A stretch of DNA of 22,337 nucleotides from CANNDT01 sp945876205 (GCA_947503365.1 CANNDT010000075.1:1-22337); one strand, 5' to 3'. Counted from the first letter of the stretch, positions 1 through 8,448 are shown. The notes: generated from the sequence alone by a model not told the origin. Numbers and translations are program-made.

Positions 1-3000
1 CAAGGCGTCCGCGTCCGCTGACGACGTGGATCATGTGCAGGTGATCGGCGCCGCTGCGCGGCCGCCGCACACAGATCAACGCGTCGCGCTCGGGGACGGC
101 GACGGTCTCGACAAACAGGTTGCTGAACGCCGGATGCGACAGATCCGCATCGCCAGGCGCCAGCACCACCTCGGCATAGCTCGTGAAATCAAACCGCCGC
201 GCCTCGCGGCCCTGATTGGTCAGCGACACCCGCCGAATCTCGACGTCGTCTTCCGGCGACACGACCACCTCGGTGCGCAGCTCGATGTCGTTGTCGATGC
301 GCCTGAACGTGGCGCGGTCGGGCGCGAACGTCACCTCGTATTCATCCGGCTCGCGGCCGATCGGCCGGTAGGTCGACGACCAGACCTCTCCGGAGTCGAG
401 GTCGCGGACGTAGATGAAGGTGCCCCATGAATCGGTGGTGATGTCCTCGCGCCAGCGCGTCATCGCCAGACCCTGCCGGCGGCTGTAGCCTCCGCCCGCA
501 TTGGTCAGCATCACCGCGTAGGACCCGTTCGAGAGGAAGTGCGTGCGCGGGCTCAGGGTATGCGGCGTGACGTAGCGGCGCACCTGCAGCGTCGGCAGCC
601 TGTGCGTCGTGGGGACGTGATCCGCCTTCTCGACCGGCGCGTTCTTGAGCGGCACGAGATGCGGGATGCGCTCCTGCAGGAGGAGCTCCGCCGCCTGCAC
701 GCGCAGGTCGGCGTGAAAGCGGTTCTGCATCGGCCAGCCGTTGAGCGCGTTGTCGATCGACACCAGGGTCATCCCCTGGTGGTGAGCCATGTAGGTGGGC
801 AGGACGATGCCGCCGCCGTCGGGGTGCTTTTCCGGCATGCGATCGGCGGTGTAGTCGATCGCCTCGTAGAACCCGTACTTGCCCTCGAGGCCGGCCGCCT
901 GGAGGCGCTCGGCATTGGCGAGCACGGCCGTCGGGTCGAGGGGCGCCGCGAGGAAGGTGGCGTACGGCGCCACGACGAGATCGTCGCCAAGACCACGCTT
1001 CAGGCCGAGACCCGGCACGCCGAAGGCGCGGTACTGATAGTTGCCCTCGAGATCCTGCGTGTAATACGCCGACTCCGAGATGCCCCGCGGCACGCCGCGC
1101 CGCTGGCCATACTGCATCTGCCGCTGCAGCACGGCGGCGTAGGTCTCATGGAGGAGCGTGCCGGGATACGTCCGCATCACCAGGAGCGGCATCAGGTACT
1201 CGAACATCGACGCGCTCCATGAGAGGAGCGCGCGCGAGCCGCCGATCGGCGTCAGCGATCGTCCAAGCCGGAACCAGTGGTCGTGACTGATCTTGCCGGT
1301 GGCGATGGCGAGGAAGCTGGCAAGCCGCGCCTCGGACGCCAGCGTGTCGTAGTACGACGCGTCGAGCCGGCCTTCGGCGACGTTGAAGCCGATTGAAAAC
1401 AGCCGGCGCTCTTCGTCGAAGAGGAAATCGAACTCGGTCTCCTCGACGAGGTCGTCGGCCATGTCCGCCATCCGTTCGGCGCGCTCGATGATCTCGGTGC
1501 GCGGCATCGGGCGCTCGAGGTCCCGCATGCGTTCGGCGACGGCGGCCGCCGCCTGGTCGAGCCAGTAGCTGGCATCGCCGTCATGCGACTCCTCGACGTT
1601 GTCGCCCCCTTCGACGGCAAAAAAGGGCTCTTCGATCTCATGAAGCCGGACGCCAATCTGGGCGAGGTGATCGCTGATCCGCAGGAGCAGCGCCTTCCAC
1701 TCGTCACGCGTCCCGGGCCGCTCGGTCAGCTCCGCGCGCAGGCGGGCGAGCTCTTTCTTCAGACGGGTGGTGTTGACGCCCTTGCCGGGCTCACCGCCGC
1801 GCCCGATCTCCTCTTCCATCAGCCCGATCACATCGTCGAGGCCTTCGAGGAAGGAAGGGGTGATGACCGGCGTGTTCTCGTCGAGCTGCAAAAGCGCGGC
1901 GCGCAGCGTGACGAGATAGCCGGCCAGGTTGCCGCTGTCGACGGTCGAGATATAGCGAGGCGCCAGCGGGTCGAGCGTGCGCGTCTCGTACCAGTTGTAG
2001 AAGTGCCCGCGGTACCGCTGCATGGCGAGGAGCGTCGCAAACGTCGCCTCGAGCCGGATGATGAGCGACCTGACGGTGATGTAGCCGAAGTCATACGCCG
2101 CCAGCGTCGACATGAGCTGCAGCCCGATGTTGGTGGGCGAGGTGCGATGCGCGACGAACTCGAGCCGGTTCTCCTGGACGTTGTCGGGGATCAGCCAGTG
2201 GTCGGCGGGGCCGACGAGGTCGTCGAAGAACCTCCACGTCTTCCGCGCGATCCGGCGGAACGCCGCGCGCTCGGAGCGATTGAGGTCGATCTTGTTGTGC
2301 TTGAGCCGTCGTCCTGTCGCAAACGCGAGCATCGGCGACATGCACCAGAGCGCGAGGACCGGAATGGCCAGCGGCAGGTGGCTCAGGTCAGCGATGCCGA
2401 CGAGCAACGCGATCGCACCGCCGGCGATCGGTACGGCGATCATCAGCTTGAAGAGACTGCGCGGGGTGGCTTCGACGTCGACGCGGTGATTCGCGGTGAC
2501 CCAATCGAGCATCCGGCGCCGCGTGAACAGCAGGCGCCAGAGCGTGCGGACGATGGCGTCCAGCATCAGCCAGCTCTGATGCAGCAGGAAGACGGTGGAG
2601 AGAAACGCCTGCGTCGCGCTCGCCGCCAGGTTGTCGCGCTCGGCGAGGACGTGCTCGCGCAGCGGCACGCCGCGGATGCGGCTGGTCAGCGAGCGCCCGA
2701 CCTGCATGTAGGCCGGAAACGCCAGCACGAGCAGGGCCAGCAGCGACCAGATGAGGGAAGAGCCTGGAAGGAAGGTCCAGCCCGCGATCAAGAGGAGGAC
2801 GAGCGCAGGCGCGAGCAGGCTCCGCCGCAGGTTGTCGAGAATCTTCCAGCGCGCCATGGCGGGCAGCGTGTTGCGCACCGTCCGCCCGGTTGCGTCGGGC
2901 ACCGTGCGCCAGAGCCACCGCAGGATCTGCCAGTCGCCGCGCACCCACCGGTGCTGCCGCGCGGCAAACGCAAGGTAGTTCGACGGGTAGTCGTCCACCA

Positions 3001-5290
3001 GCTCGATGTCGGTGCAGAGGCCGGCTCGCGCGTAGAGGCCTTCGAAGAGGTCGTGGCTCAGGAGGGCGTTTTCCGGCACACGCCCCGCGAGCGCCGCCTC
3101 GAACGCATCCACGTCGTAGATGCCCTTGCCGACGTAGCTGCCCTCGTGAAACAGGTCCTGGTAGACGTCTGAGACAGCGGTCGTGTACGGGTCGAGGCCA
3201 ACGTGCCCCGCAAACACCTGGGCAAACGTCGTCCGCGCGGCGCTCTCGATGCTCACCTGGACGCGCGGCTGCAGCACGCCGTATCCCTCGGTGACGCGCT
3301 GACGCTCCGCATCGAACCGCGGACGATTGAGCGGATGCGACAAGGTCCCGACCAGGCGGCAGGCGGCCTGCATCGGCAGGTGCGTGTCGGAGTCGAGCGT
3401 GATCACGTACTTGACCGATTGCACGATCGACAGGTCGCCGCGCATCACGACGAAGGTCGTATCGGTGGCGCCGCGCAGGAGCCGGTTGAACTCGGCCAGC
3501 TTGCCGCGCTTGCGCTCCCATCCCATCCAGCGGTTCTGGGCGGCGTTCCACTTGCGCGCGCGGTGGAACAGGTAGAAGCGGCTGCCGCCGTGCCGTTGGT
3601 TGAGCGCGTCCACGCGCTCGCGCGCGAGCGTCAACAGGCGTTCGTCGCCCGGGGTCGTTTCGGCCCTGGCGTCGGCAAAGTCGCTGAGCAGCGCGAAGTG
3701 GAGATTCGCTTCGCGATTGGCGAGAAACCGTACCTCGAGGTCGTGAAAGAGCGTCTCGATCCGCGATTCGGAATCGATGATCGCCGGCACCGCGACGATG
3801 GTGCGGTCCTGCGCGGGGATGCCGTCCTTCAGCGCCAGCTTCGGCAACTGGCGCGGCGGGATGGCCGACGTCAGGAGCGAATTCAGCAGCGCGATGGCCA
3901 GCTCGGTGACAGGAATGAACACGAGCAGGCCAATCAGCCACTGCATCCCGAGACCGGCGCCCTCGCGCGCGCCGTAGGCCATCAGGCCCCAGACGCCGAG
4001 CCCGGTGGTCAGGGTAATCGTGCCGGGATAGCCAAAGCCGGGGTACTTGAAGAAGAGCCGGGCGAGACGTTCGCGGAAGCGCGGCGGATACTTGAGAGAC
4101 TGCTCGAGCTGAAATCGTCCGCGCGAAATCAGGAAGTAGCCGACGTGATGCCGGCGGTCGTTGGCCGGGTCGTGCTCCTGCGCCTCGCGGGCCAGGGCGA
4201 CCGCGCGCTCGGCGACATTCAGCTCGGGAGTCTTCGAGCCGCGCGACAGCTCTTCGATCGAGTGCCGGTAGCGATCCCGGGTCGGGAAATCCATGTGCGA
4301 GTAGGCACCGGCGGGGTCGCGCTTCAGCGCTTCTTCGACGACGCTGACGCGGTCGAAGAAGGTCGTCCAGTCGACGGACGACAGCAGCCGCATGCTCGTG
4401 ATCACGTTGCCGATCGCGAGCTGATCGGTGGCTTCGCGCTGATGCTCGATGCGAAGCAGTTCTTCGGGGGAGTCGTCCTGCGCCTCGAGCGCCCGCTGCA
4501 GGGCCTGCCACGCGGGGGCAGCCGACGCGGGTTGATCGCGCAGCCACTGCAGCAGCTCCACGACGAAGGCCGCCGAGAGCCGGCCATTCGCTTCGATCTC
4601 GGCATGGAGCAGACGATCGAGATCCTGTTCGCGCAGCGGCCGCCCGGCGCCCAGCGCCGTCTCCCACTTGCGCGCCTTCTCGCGGCTGCGGCGAGCCATG
4701 ACGACCCCGTCGACCAGGCGCCGCAGGTCCTCGACCAGGGCGAGCCGCAGCATGATCGGGATGGCCCACGTCTCGCCGATCGTGAGCAGCGCCTCCCGCT
4801 GGTAGGCGGTGACGAAGTCGATCAGCGTTTCGAGGTCCAGGCGTCCCGCGGTATGGGCAATGAGCTCACGGCCGATCAGGTAGACGCGCGGGTATCCCTC
4901 GTAGGCATCCGGCCGGCCTTCGCCCGGCTTCGGCGGGCCAAGCTTTGGAAGCTCGATGTAGAACTTCCGCGGCAGATCCTGGCGTACCTCGCGGACCTGA
5001 TCCTGGACGATATGGTAGTTGTCGCGGAGCCAGTCTTCAGAGGCGACCGTCTGGGGATCCTTGCGCGCGACGGTCGAGAGATATTGATACGCCTCTTCCA
5101 GCTTCGCGGCGCTCTCGTCGAGCCGCGGCAGCAGCGGACGCGCGCGGCGCGGGTCGGCAGCCAACGCGTGGGCCGCCGCCAACGCCAGCGCGTGCGACTC
5201 CAGTTGTTCGGGACTGAATAGGGGAGGGAGGGGCGAGGCGATCTCCGGCTGGGTCTCCGGGTCGAGAAGTGAAGGAGCCGAGTCCGCCAT
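1..5290 (-). CDS. ndvB: Cyclic beta-glucan synthase, NdvB/Cgs type (3' end beyond the left edge)
   Basis: The minus-strand frame from the ATG at 5290 stays open to the left edge, giving about 1763 residues of a family usually near 2800-2900. Members polymerise UDP-glucose into cyclic beta-1,2-glucan at the inner membrane for export to the periplasm. The N-terminal 420 residues are helical. Membrane segments lie near residues 425-475, 822-862 and 946-993. The GT84 glycosyltransferase domain between the first two has the DSD metal/sugar motif at 633-635 (ITLDSDTHLP) and RQHRWVRGDW around 778-787. A glycoamylase-like region follows (FYNWYETRTL and STVDSGNLAGYL near 1095-1125; YMAHHQGM near 1500). 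From about 1570 a GH94-type beta-sandwich begins; the phosphorylase catalytic part lies outside the window. It sits downstream of a diguanylate cyclase and a bacilliredoxin. The start lacks a clear Shine-Dalgarno. The family is certain; the ring linkage of the product is inferred. Confidence 0.93.
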   Translation of the reverse strand, partial: MADSAPSLLDPETQPEIASPLPPLFSPEQLESHALALAAAHALAADPRRARPLLPRLDESAAKLEEAYQYLSTVARKDPQTVASEDWLRDNYHIVQDQVREVRQDLPRKFYIELPKLGPPKPGEGRPDAYEGYPRVYLIGRELIAHTAGRLDLETLIDFVTAYQREALLTIGETWAIPIMLRLALVEDLRRLVDGVVMARRSREKARKWETALGAGRPLREQDLDRLLHAEIEANGRLSAAFVVELLQWLRDQPASAAPAWQALQRALEAQDDSPEELLRIEHQREATDQLAIGNVITSMRLLSSVDWTTFFDRVSVVEEALKRDPAGAYSHMDFPTRDRYRHSIEELSRGSKTPELNVAERAVALAREAQEHDPANDRRHHVGYFLISRGRFQLEQSLKYPPRFRERLARLFFKYPGFGYPGTITLTTGLGVWGLMAYGAREGAGLGMQWLIGLLVFIPVTELAIALLNSLLTSAIPPRQLPKLALKDGIPAQDRTIVAVPAIIDSESRIETLFHDLEVRFLANREANLHFALLSDFADARAETTPGDERLLTLARERVDALNQRHGGSRFYLFHRARKWNAAQNRWMGWERKRGKLAEFNRLLRGATDTTFVVMRGDLSIVQSVKYVITLDSDTHLPMQAACRLVGTLSHPLNRPRFDAERQRVTEGYGVLQPRVQVSIESAARTTFAQVFAGHVGLDPYTTAVSDVYQDLFHEGSYVGKGIYDVDAFEAALAGRVPENALLSHDLFEGLYARAGLCTDIELVDDYPSNYLAFAARQHRWVRGDWQILRWLWRTVPDATGRTVRNTLPAMARWKILDNLRRSLLAPALVLLLIAGWTFLPGSSLIWSLLALLVLAFPAYMQVGRSLTSRIRGVPLREHVLAERDNLAASATQAFLSTVFLLHQSWLMLDAIVRTLWRLLFTRRRMLDWVTANHRVDVEATPRSLFKLMIAVPIAGGAIALLVGIADLSHLPLAIPVLALWCMSPMLAFATGRRLKHNKIDLNRSERAAFRRIARKTWRFFDDLVGPADHWLIPDNVQENRLEFVAHRTSPTNIGLQLMSTLAAYDFGYITVRSLIIRLEATFATLLAMQRYRGHFYNWYETRTLDPLAPRYISTVDSGNLAGYLVTLRAALLQLDENTPVITPSFLEGLDDVIGLMEEEIGRGGEPGKGVNTTRLKKELARLRAELTERPGTRDEWKALLLRISDHLAQIGVRLHEIEEPFFAVEGGDNVEESHDGDASYWLDQAAAAVAERMRDLERPMPRTEIIERAERMADMADDLVEETEFDFLFDEERRLFSIGFNVAEGRLDASYYDTLASEARLASFLAIATGKISHDHWFRLGRSLTPIGGSRALLSWSASMFEYLMPLLVMRTYPGTLLHETYAAVLQRQMQYGQRRGVPRGISESAYYTQDLEGNYQYRAFGVPGLGLKRGLGDDLVVAPYATFLAAPLDPTAVLANAERLQAAGLEGKYGFYEAIDYTADRMPEKHPDGGGIVLPTYMAHHQGMTLVSIDNALNGWPMQNRFHADLRVQAAELLLQERIPHLVPLKNAPVEKADHVPTTHRLPTLQVRRYVTPHTLSPRTHFLSNGSYAVMLTNAGGGYSRRQGLAMTRWREDITTDSWGTFIYVRDLDSGEVWSSTYRPIGREPDEYEVTFAPDRATFRRIDNDIELRTEVVVSPEDDVEIRRVSLTNQGREARRFDFTSYAEVVLAPGDADLSHPAFSNLFVETVAVPERDALICVRRPRSGADHLHMIHVVSGRGRL

Positions 5291-5298
5291 CAGGTAAT

Positions 5299-5315
5299 GA
5301 GCCGTCGTACGGCTC
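5299..5315 (-). promoter_or_regulatory. Small hairpin in the ndvB leader
   Basis: A perfect 7-bp inverted repeat (GAGCCGT / ACGGCTC) with a 3-nt loop lies 8 nt before the ndvB ATG. No purine-rich ribosome binding site is visible between the hairpin and the start. It could modulate translation or simply be chance in GC-rich DNA. Confidence 0.3.
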
Positions 5316-5334
5316 GCGCGATCAACACCCAGCC

Positions 5335-5340
5335 ATTATA
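5335..5340 (-). promoter_or_regulatory. Consensus -10 box upstream of ndvB
   Basis: On the minus strand the sequence reads TATAAT, a perfect sigma-70 -10 hexamer, about 45 nt before the ndvB ATG. No good -35 sits 16-18 nt upstream; a TTGAAC at 5364-5369 is too far away (23 nt). It suggests that ndvB has its own promoter in addition to any read-through from the bacilliredoxin gene. Confidence 0.4.
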
Positions 5341-5392
5341 GGAAGAGTGGCGTGGATGAGACGGTTCAATTGTGCACAGCGTGGCGGGGAGC

Positions 5393-5824
5393 TCAGTGCG
5401 TGACGGGCCTGCCGCAGAACTGCTCGAAAGCCGACGTCAGCGCGGAGGCGATCTGCTCGGGGCCCTGGTTTTCAATCTGCCGGCGCTCGAGCATCCAGAC
5501 GAGCTTGCCGTCGCGCAGCAGTCCGATTGAGGGCGACGAGGGCGGATAGCCGGTGAAATAGCCGCGCGCGCGCTCGGTGGCTTCCATGTCGGCGCCTGCA
5601 AAGACGGTCGCGACGCGATCGGGCTTCACGGCGTTCTTCAGCGCCAGCGCAACGCCAGGACGCGCCTTGCCGGCCGCGCAGCCGCAGATCGAGTTGACGA
5701 CGATCATCAGGGTGCCGGAGGTGTTGACGGCGGCATCGACGTCGGCCGCGGTACGCAGCTCCTCGACGCCGAGCTGGGTCAACTCGGCTCGAAAGGGAGC
5801 CACGAAATGTTCTGGATAGGTCAT
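5393..5824 (-). CDS. BrxA/BrxB-family bacilliredoxin
   Basis: This 143-residue protein is a thioredoxin-fold member of the BrxA/BrxB (YphP/YqiW, formerly DUF1094) family. The family mark is the CGC active site within NSICGCAAG, with Cys47 and Cys49. Length (about 140-145) and the start (MTYPEHFVAPFRAELTQLGV) fit the family. Bacilliredoxins remove bacillithiol from mixed disulfides on oxidised proteins, or act as protein disulfide oxidoreductases, in the cytoplasm. The gene starts 19 nt after the diguanylate cyclase stop, so the two are probably cotranscribed. Bacillithiol genes are not visible in this window, so the thiol partner is inferred from the family. Confidence 0.9.
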   Translation of the reverse strand: MTYPEHFVAPFRAELTQLGVEELRTAADVDAAVNTSGTLMIVVNSICGCAAGKARPGVALALKNAVKPDRVATVFAGADMEATERARGYFTGYPPSSPSIGLLRDGKLVWMLERRQIENQGPEQIASALTSAFEQFCGRPVTH

Positions 5825-5843
5825 CCAGTGATTGTATCTGGAA

Positions 5844-6977
5844 TCAACTGGCTTTGAGGTCGCGGATGTAGGGCGTCGTTTTCGTGATGATGTGGTGCTT
5901 GCCGCTGCGCTTGGCCTCGTAGACGGCTTCGTCGGCCCGGCTCATCAGGCTCTGCGCGGTGTCGCCGGCCGAAAACTCCGCGATGCCGCAGCTCACCGAG
6001 ACGTGGGCGCCGTTCAGCCCGACCTTGGCGTCGTTCAACATCGCCATCATCGAGCGCATGCGCCGGTCCGCCTGGTCGAGGGTCAGACCCTGCGCGACGA
6101 GCGCGAATTCGTCGCCCCCGATTCTCGCGACGACGTCGTCGCCGCGCACGGCACCCTTGAGGGTGTCGGCCACGGTCTTCAGCACGTCGTCGCCAACCGT
6201 GTGGCCGAACGTATCGTTGATGCGCTTGAAATCGTCGACGTCGAGCACCGCCAGCACGAAACGGCGGTTCCGGCCTTCCATTGAGGCGCGGAGCACGCGG
6301 TCGAAGGCGCGGCGGTTGGCCACGCCCGTGAGCGGGTCGATCGACGCCTCTTCCTGGCTGGCCCGAAGCTGCGCTTCGAGCCGCGCGACCTTAGCCTCGA
6401 ACGCGGTCACCGTGCTCTGCCAGCTCTGCTCGCGCTCGCGAGCGACCTGCTTGAGGGCGCGTACTTCGCGCGCCAGGCCCGCCTTGAGCTCCTGCAGATT
6501 GGGGATCCGCTTCAGGGCCTCGAGCCGCTCGGTGGAGTCGTTGAGATCTTCGCTGAACGCCGCGCCTTCGCCGACGATGACCGACATCGCATCGCGGACG
6601 TGGATGATCAGCCCGGCAAGCTCTTCGCGGGTGTCCTCGCGCTGGCGCTTGAGGCGCTCGAACGTTTCCTGGCAGACGGCCAGGAGCGGGGCCGCGATGG
6701 CCGCGATATGCCCGTGGTCCATCGCCGCCGCCAGCAACCCGCGGAAGTGTCCAACGCGGTCGCAGAGGTTTTTGCCGTCGAGCCCCTCATCCTGTGAAGA
6801 GAGCACCTCATCGAAGAAGTCGAGGACTTCGCACAGGAGCGCGCGAAACGTGGCCATATTGGCGACGTGCGTGGCGCTCCGAATGTCCTTTAGTCCCAGT
6901 TCGACGATGTGGTTGTGCATAAGGGTTTGACTGCAGGTAGTAATCGACGGGAAAAAGCTCTTCTTTAACGTCGGCAT
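5844..6977 (-). CDS. Diguanylate cyclase (GGDEF domain)
   Basis: The C-terminal half (about residues 210-370) is a GGDEF domain that makes cyclic di-GMP from two GTP. It holds DPLTGVANRRAFD at its beginning, an intact GGDEF active site at residues 287-291, and an RGDD inhibitory I-site (RxxD) at 278-281, five residues before the active site. So it is predicted active and product-inhibited. The N-terminal 160 residues are helical with no recognised sensor, followed by a likely coiled coil (about 165-205). No membrane segment or signal peptide is evident, so it should be cytoplasmic. The start is uncertain: the ATG at 6977 leaves only 39 bp to the divergent gene, while an in-frame ATG at 6917 (MHNHIVELGL) would leave 99 bp. 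Neither has a strong ribosome site. It probably heads a unit with the bacilliredoxin. Confidence 0.92.
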   Translation of the reverse strand: MPTLKKSFFPSITTCSQTLMHNHIVELGLKDIRSATHVANMATFRALLCEVLDFFDEVLSSQDEGLDGKNLCDRVGHFRGLLAAAMDHGHIAAIAAPLLAVCQETFERLKRQREDTREELAGLIIHVRDAMSVIVGEGAAFSEDLNDSTERLEALKRIPNLQELKAGLAREVRALKQVAREREQSWQSTVTAFEAKVARLEAQLRASQEEASIDPLTGVANRRAFDRVLRASMEGRNRRFVLAVLDVDDFKRINDTFGHTVGDDVLKTVADTLKGAVRGDDVVARIGGDEFALVAQGLTLDQADRRMRSMMAMLNDAKVGLNGAHVSVSCGIAEFSAGDTAQSLMSRADEAVYEAKRSGKHHIITKTTPYIRDLKAS

Positions 6978-7016
6978 AAATCGTGCGAGATCGCCCCTAA
7001 CAGGGAGGGATCCGCC

Positions 7017-8273
7017 ATGTGGCGTGCAGCCAGTTTCGCTATCGCATTGACGTTCGTCTCACAGTCAGCCTTTGCTCAGTGCACCACCGACGCCCGCCGG
7101 GTTGTCGATGAGCTCTACAGGCACATCCTCGAGCGGGGAGCAGACGCCGGGAGCCAGCAGTGGCAGAACCAACTGTCCAACGGTCAATTGACCGTGAAAG
7201 AGCTGGTCCGTGCCATCGCCAAGTCACAGGAGCACAACCAGAGATTCATTCGCCGCGAGAACGGCGAGGAAACGCCGTTCATCCGCTCCGCGGGCACGCT
7301 TTACCGGCATATCCTCGGCCGTCAGCCCGATCCGGAAGGCGTGCGGGCCAACGCCCTTGCGCTCGAGCGGCAGGGCATCGGGCCGGTGGTCGACAACCTG
7401 GTCGACTCGGCCGAGTACAACCAGCAGAACGGCAACTGGGGCGTCCCCGGATCGGGCGGTCTGTCATTCTGCGCCCCGGGCAACAACCAGAGTAACAACC
7501 AGGGCAACAACCAGACAGGGGGCGCGGCCGCCGCGCCGGCAAACGAGCAGGGGCCACTCGCCGCTGCCCGCTTCCGTGGGATGGATAGCAACAACGACGG
7601 TTCGATCACCCAGGCGGAGTGGCAGGGCAACCGGCAGTCGTTCCGCATGCATGACTGGAACAACGACGGCGTCATCGCAGGGGAAGAAGTGCAGACCGGC
7701 CGCTTCCGGCAGGGCCGCACCGCCGAGGACGAGGACTTCGATCGCGGCGAGCGATTCGAATTCCTCGACGAGAACAACAACAACCGGATTGAGTTGCGTG
7801 AATGGCACGCGAGCGATACGGCGTTCCACCAGCTCGATCGCAATGGCGACAACTATCTGACCCGGGCCGAAATGGCCGGACAGAACGCTGGCGCGGTCGC
7901 GACGACGGGCGCCAACAACAACCTTGTGTACGTTGACGCCAACCAGCGTTGGACGGATACGGGTATCAACCTGACGGCGGGACAGACGGTGGTCGTGGAC
8001 GCGCAGGGCACCATCACGCTGAGCGCCGCCGCCAACGACACCGCAACGCCAGCGGGTTCGCGCAGCGGGCGCCGTGCGCCCAATTCCCCGGTCACGCAGG
8101 GACCGGGTGGCGGCCTGGTCGCGCGTGTCGGCAACGGACCGGCGACCTTCCTCGGTCAGCGCGGCTCGATGCGCGCCGCCACGAGCGGCCGTCTCTATCT
8201 CGGTATCAATGACGACTACCTGGACGACAACAGCGGCGAGTACCGCGTCAACGTCACCGTGCGCGGCCGGTAG
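7017..8273 (+). CDS. Secreted DUF4214 / EF-hand / LecA-like lectin fusion protein
   Basis: This 418-residue protein begins with a clear signal peptide (cleavage likely after AFA at residue 20). Two DUF4214-like segments follow (about 25-80 and 90-140), each with the LYRHIL core; the second has GRQPDPEG. A short Asn/Gln-rich linker (about 156-170) leads to four EF-hand loops starting at D190 (DSNNDGSITQAE), D213 (DWNNDGVIAGEE), D251 (DENNNNRIELRE) and D274 (DRNGDNYLTRAE). The last 120 residues resemble the PA-IL/LecA beta-sandwich lectin, ending in NDDYLDDNSGEYRVNV (398-413), which parallels the calcium and galactose site of LecA. It is probably an extracellular calcium-dependent sugar-binding or adhesion protein. 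The start is supported by a strong AGGGAGG site 8 nt upstream. It is transcribed divergently from the diguanylate cyclase. Domain reading is by eye; ligand is unknown. Confidence 0.85.
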   Translation: MWRAASFAIALTFVSQSAFAQCTTDARRVVDELYRHILERGADAGSQQWQNQLSNGQLTVKELVRAIAKSQEHNQRFIRRENGEETPFIRSAGTLYRHILGRQPDPEGVRANALALERQGIGPVVDNLVDSAEYNQQNGNWGVPGSGGLSFCAPGNNQSNNQGNNQTGGAAAAPANEQGPLAAARFRGMDSNNDGSITQAEWQGNRQSFRMHDWNNDGVIAGEEVQTGRFRQGRTAEDEDFDRGERFEFLDENNNNRIELREWHASDTAFHQLDRNGDNYLTRAEMAGQNAGAVATTGANNNLVYVDANQRWTDTGINLTAGQTVVVDAQGTITLSAAANDTATPAGSRSGRRAPNSPVTQGPGGGLVARVGNGPATFLGQRGSMRAATSGRLYLGINDDYLDDNSGEYRVNVTVRGR

Positions 8274-8280
8274 CTTTTAG

Positions 8281-8411
8281 CCACGAAGGGCACGAAGAAC
8301 ACGAAGCTGGAAGCCACGAAGCCACGAAGGTCCCGACCATTCTTTCTTCGTGCCTTCGTGGCGATGCCTTCGTGCCTTCGTGGCCATGCCTTCGTGTCTT
8401 CGTGGCGAGCG
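8281..8411 (+). repeat. Inverted array of CACGAAG units upstream of ppc
   Basis: The left arm (8281-8329) holds five copies of CCACGAAG or close variants. The right arm (about 8346-8406) holds six copies of the reverse complement, CTTCGTGG. The right arm is also a three-copy tandem repeat of a 22-bp unit beginning at 8346, 8368 and 8390 with few differences. The arms can fold into a long imperfect stem. The array fills nearly all of the gap between the lectin-like gene and ppc. A related array lies at 15530-15624. Confidence 0.85.
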
Positions 8412-8448
8412 TTTTTGTCTGAGCGAATGCGGTACGATCACGGGATAC

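Noticed and set aside
2388..4769. Long minus-strand open frame of 793 codons overlapping the cyclic glucan synthase
   Set aside because: It is an Arg/Ala/Pro-rich shadow in another frame. The true minus-strand frame gives an unbroken NdvB-type protein with GT84 motifs.
3203..5221. Plus-strand open frame of 672 codons, and a similar one at 1583-3172
   Set aside because: Antisense shadows of ndvB in GC-rich DNA; composition is charged and low in hydrophobics, with no domain recognised.
8281..8411. Possible CRISPR array
   Set aside because: Units are 7-9 bp, face each other in two arms, and have no unique spacers of regular size; no cas genes are nearby.
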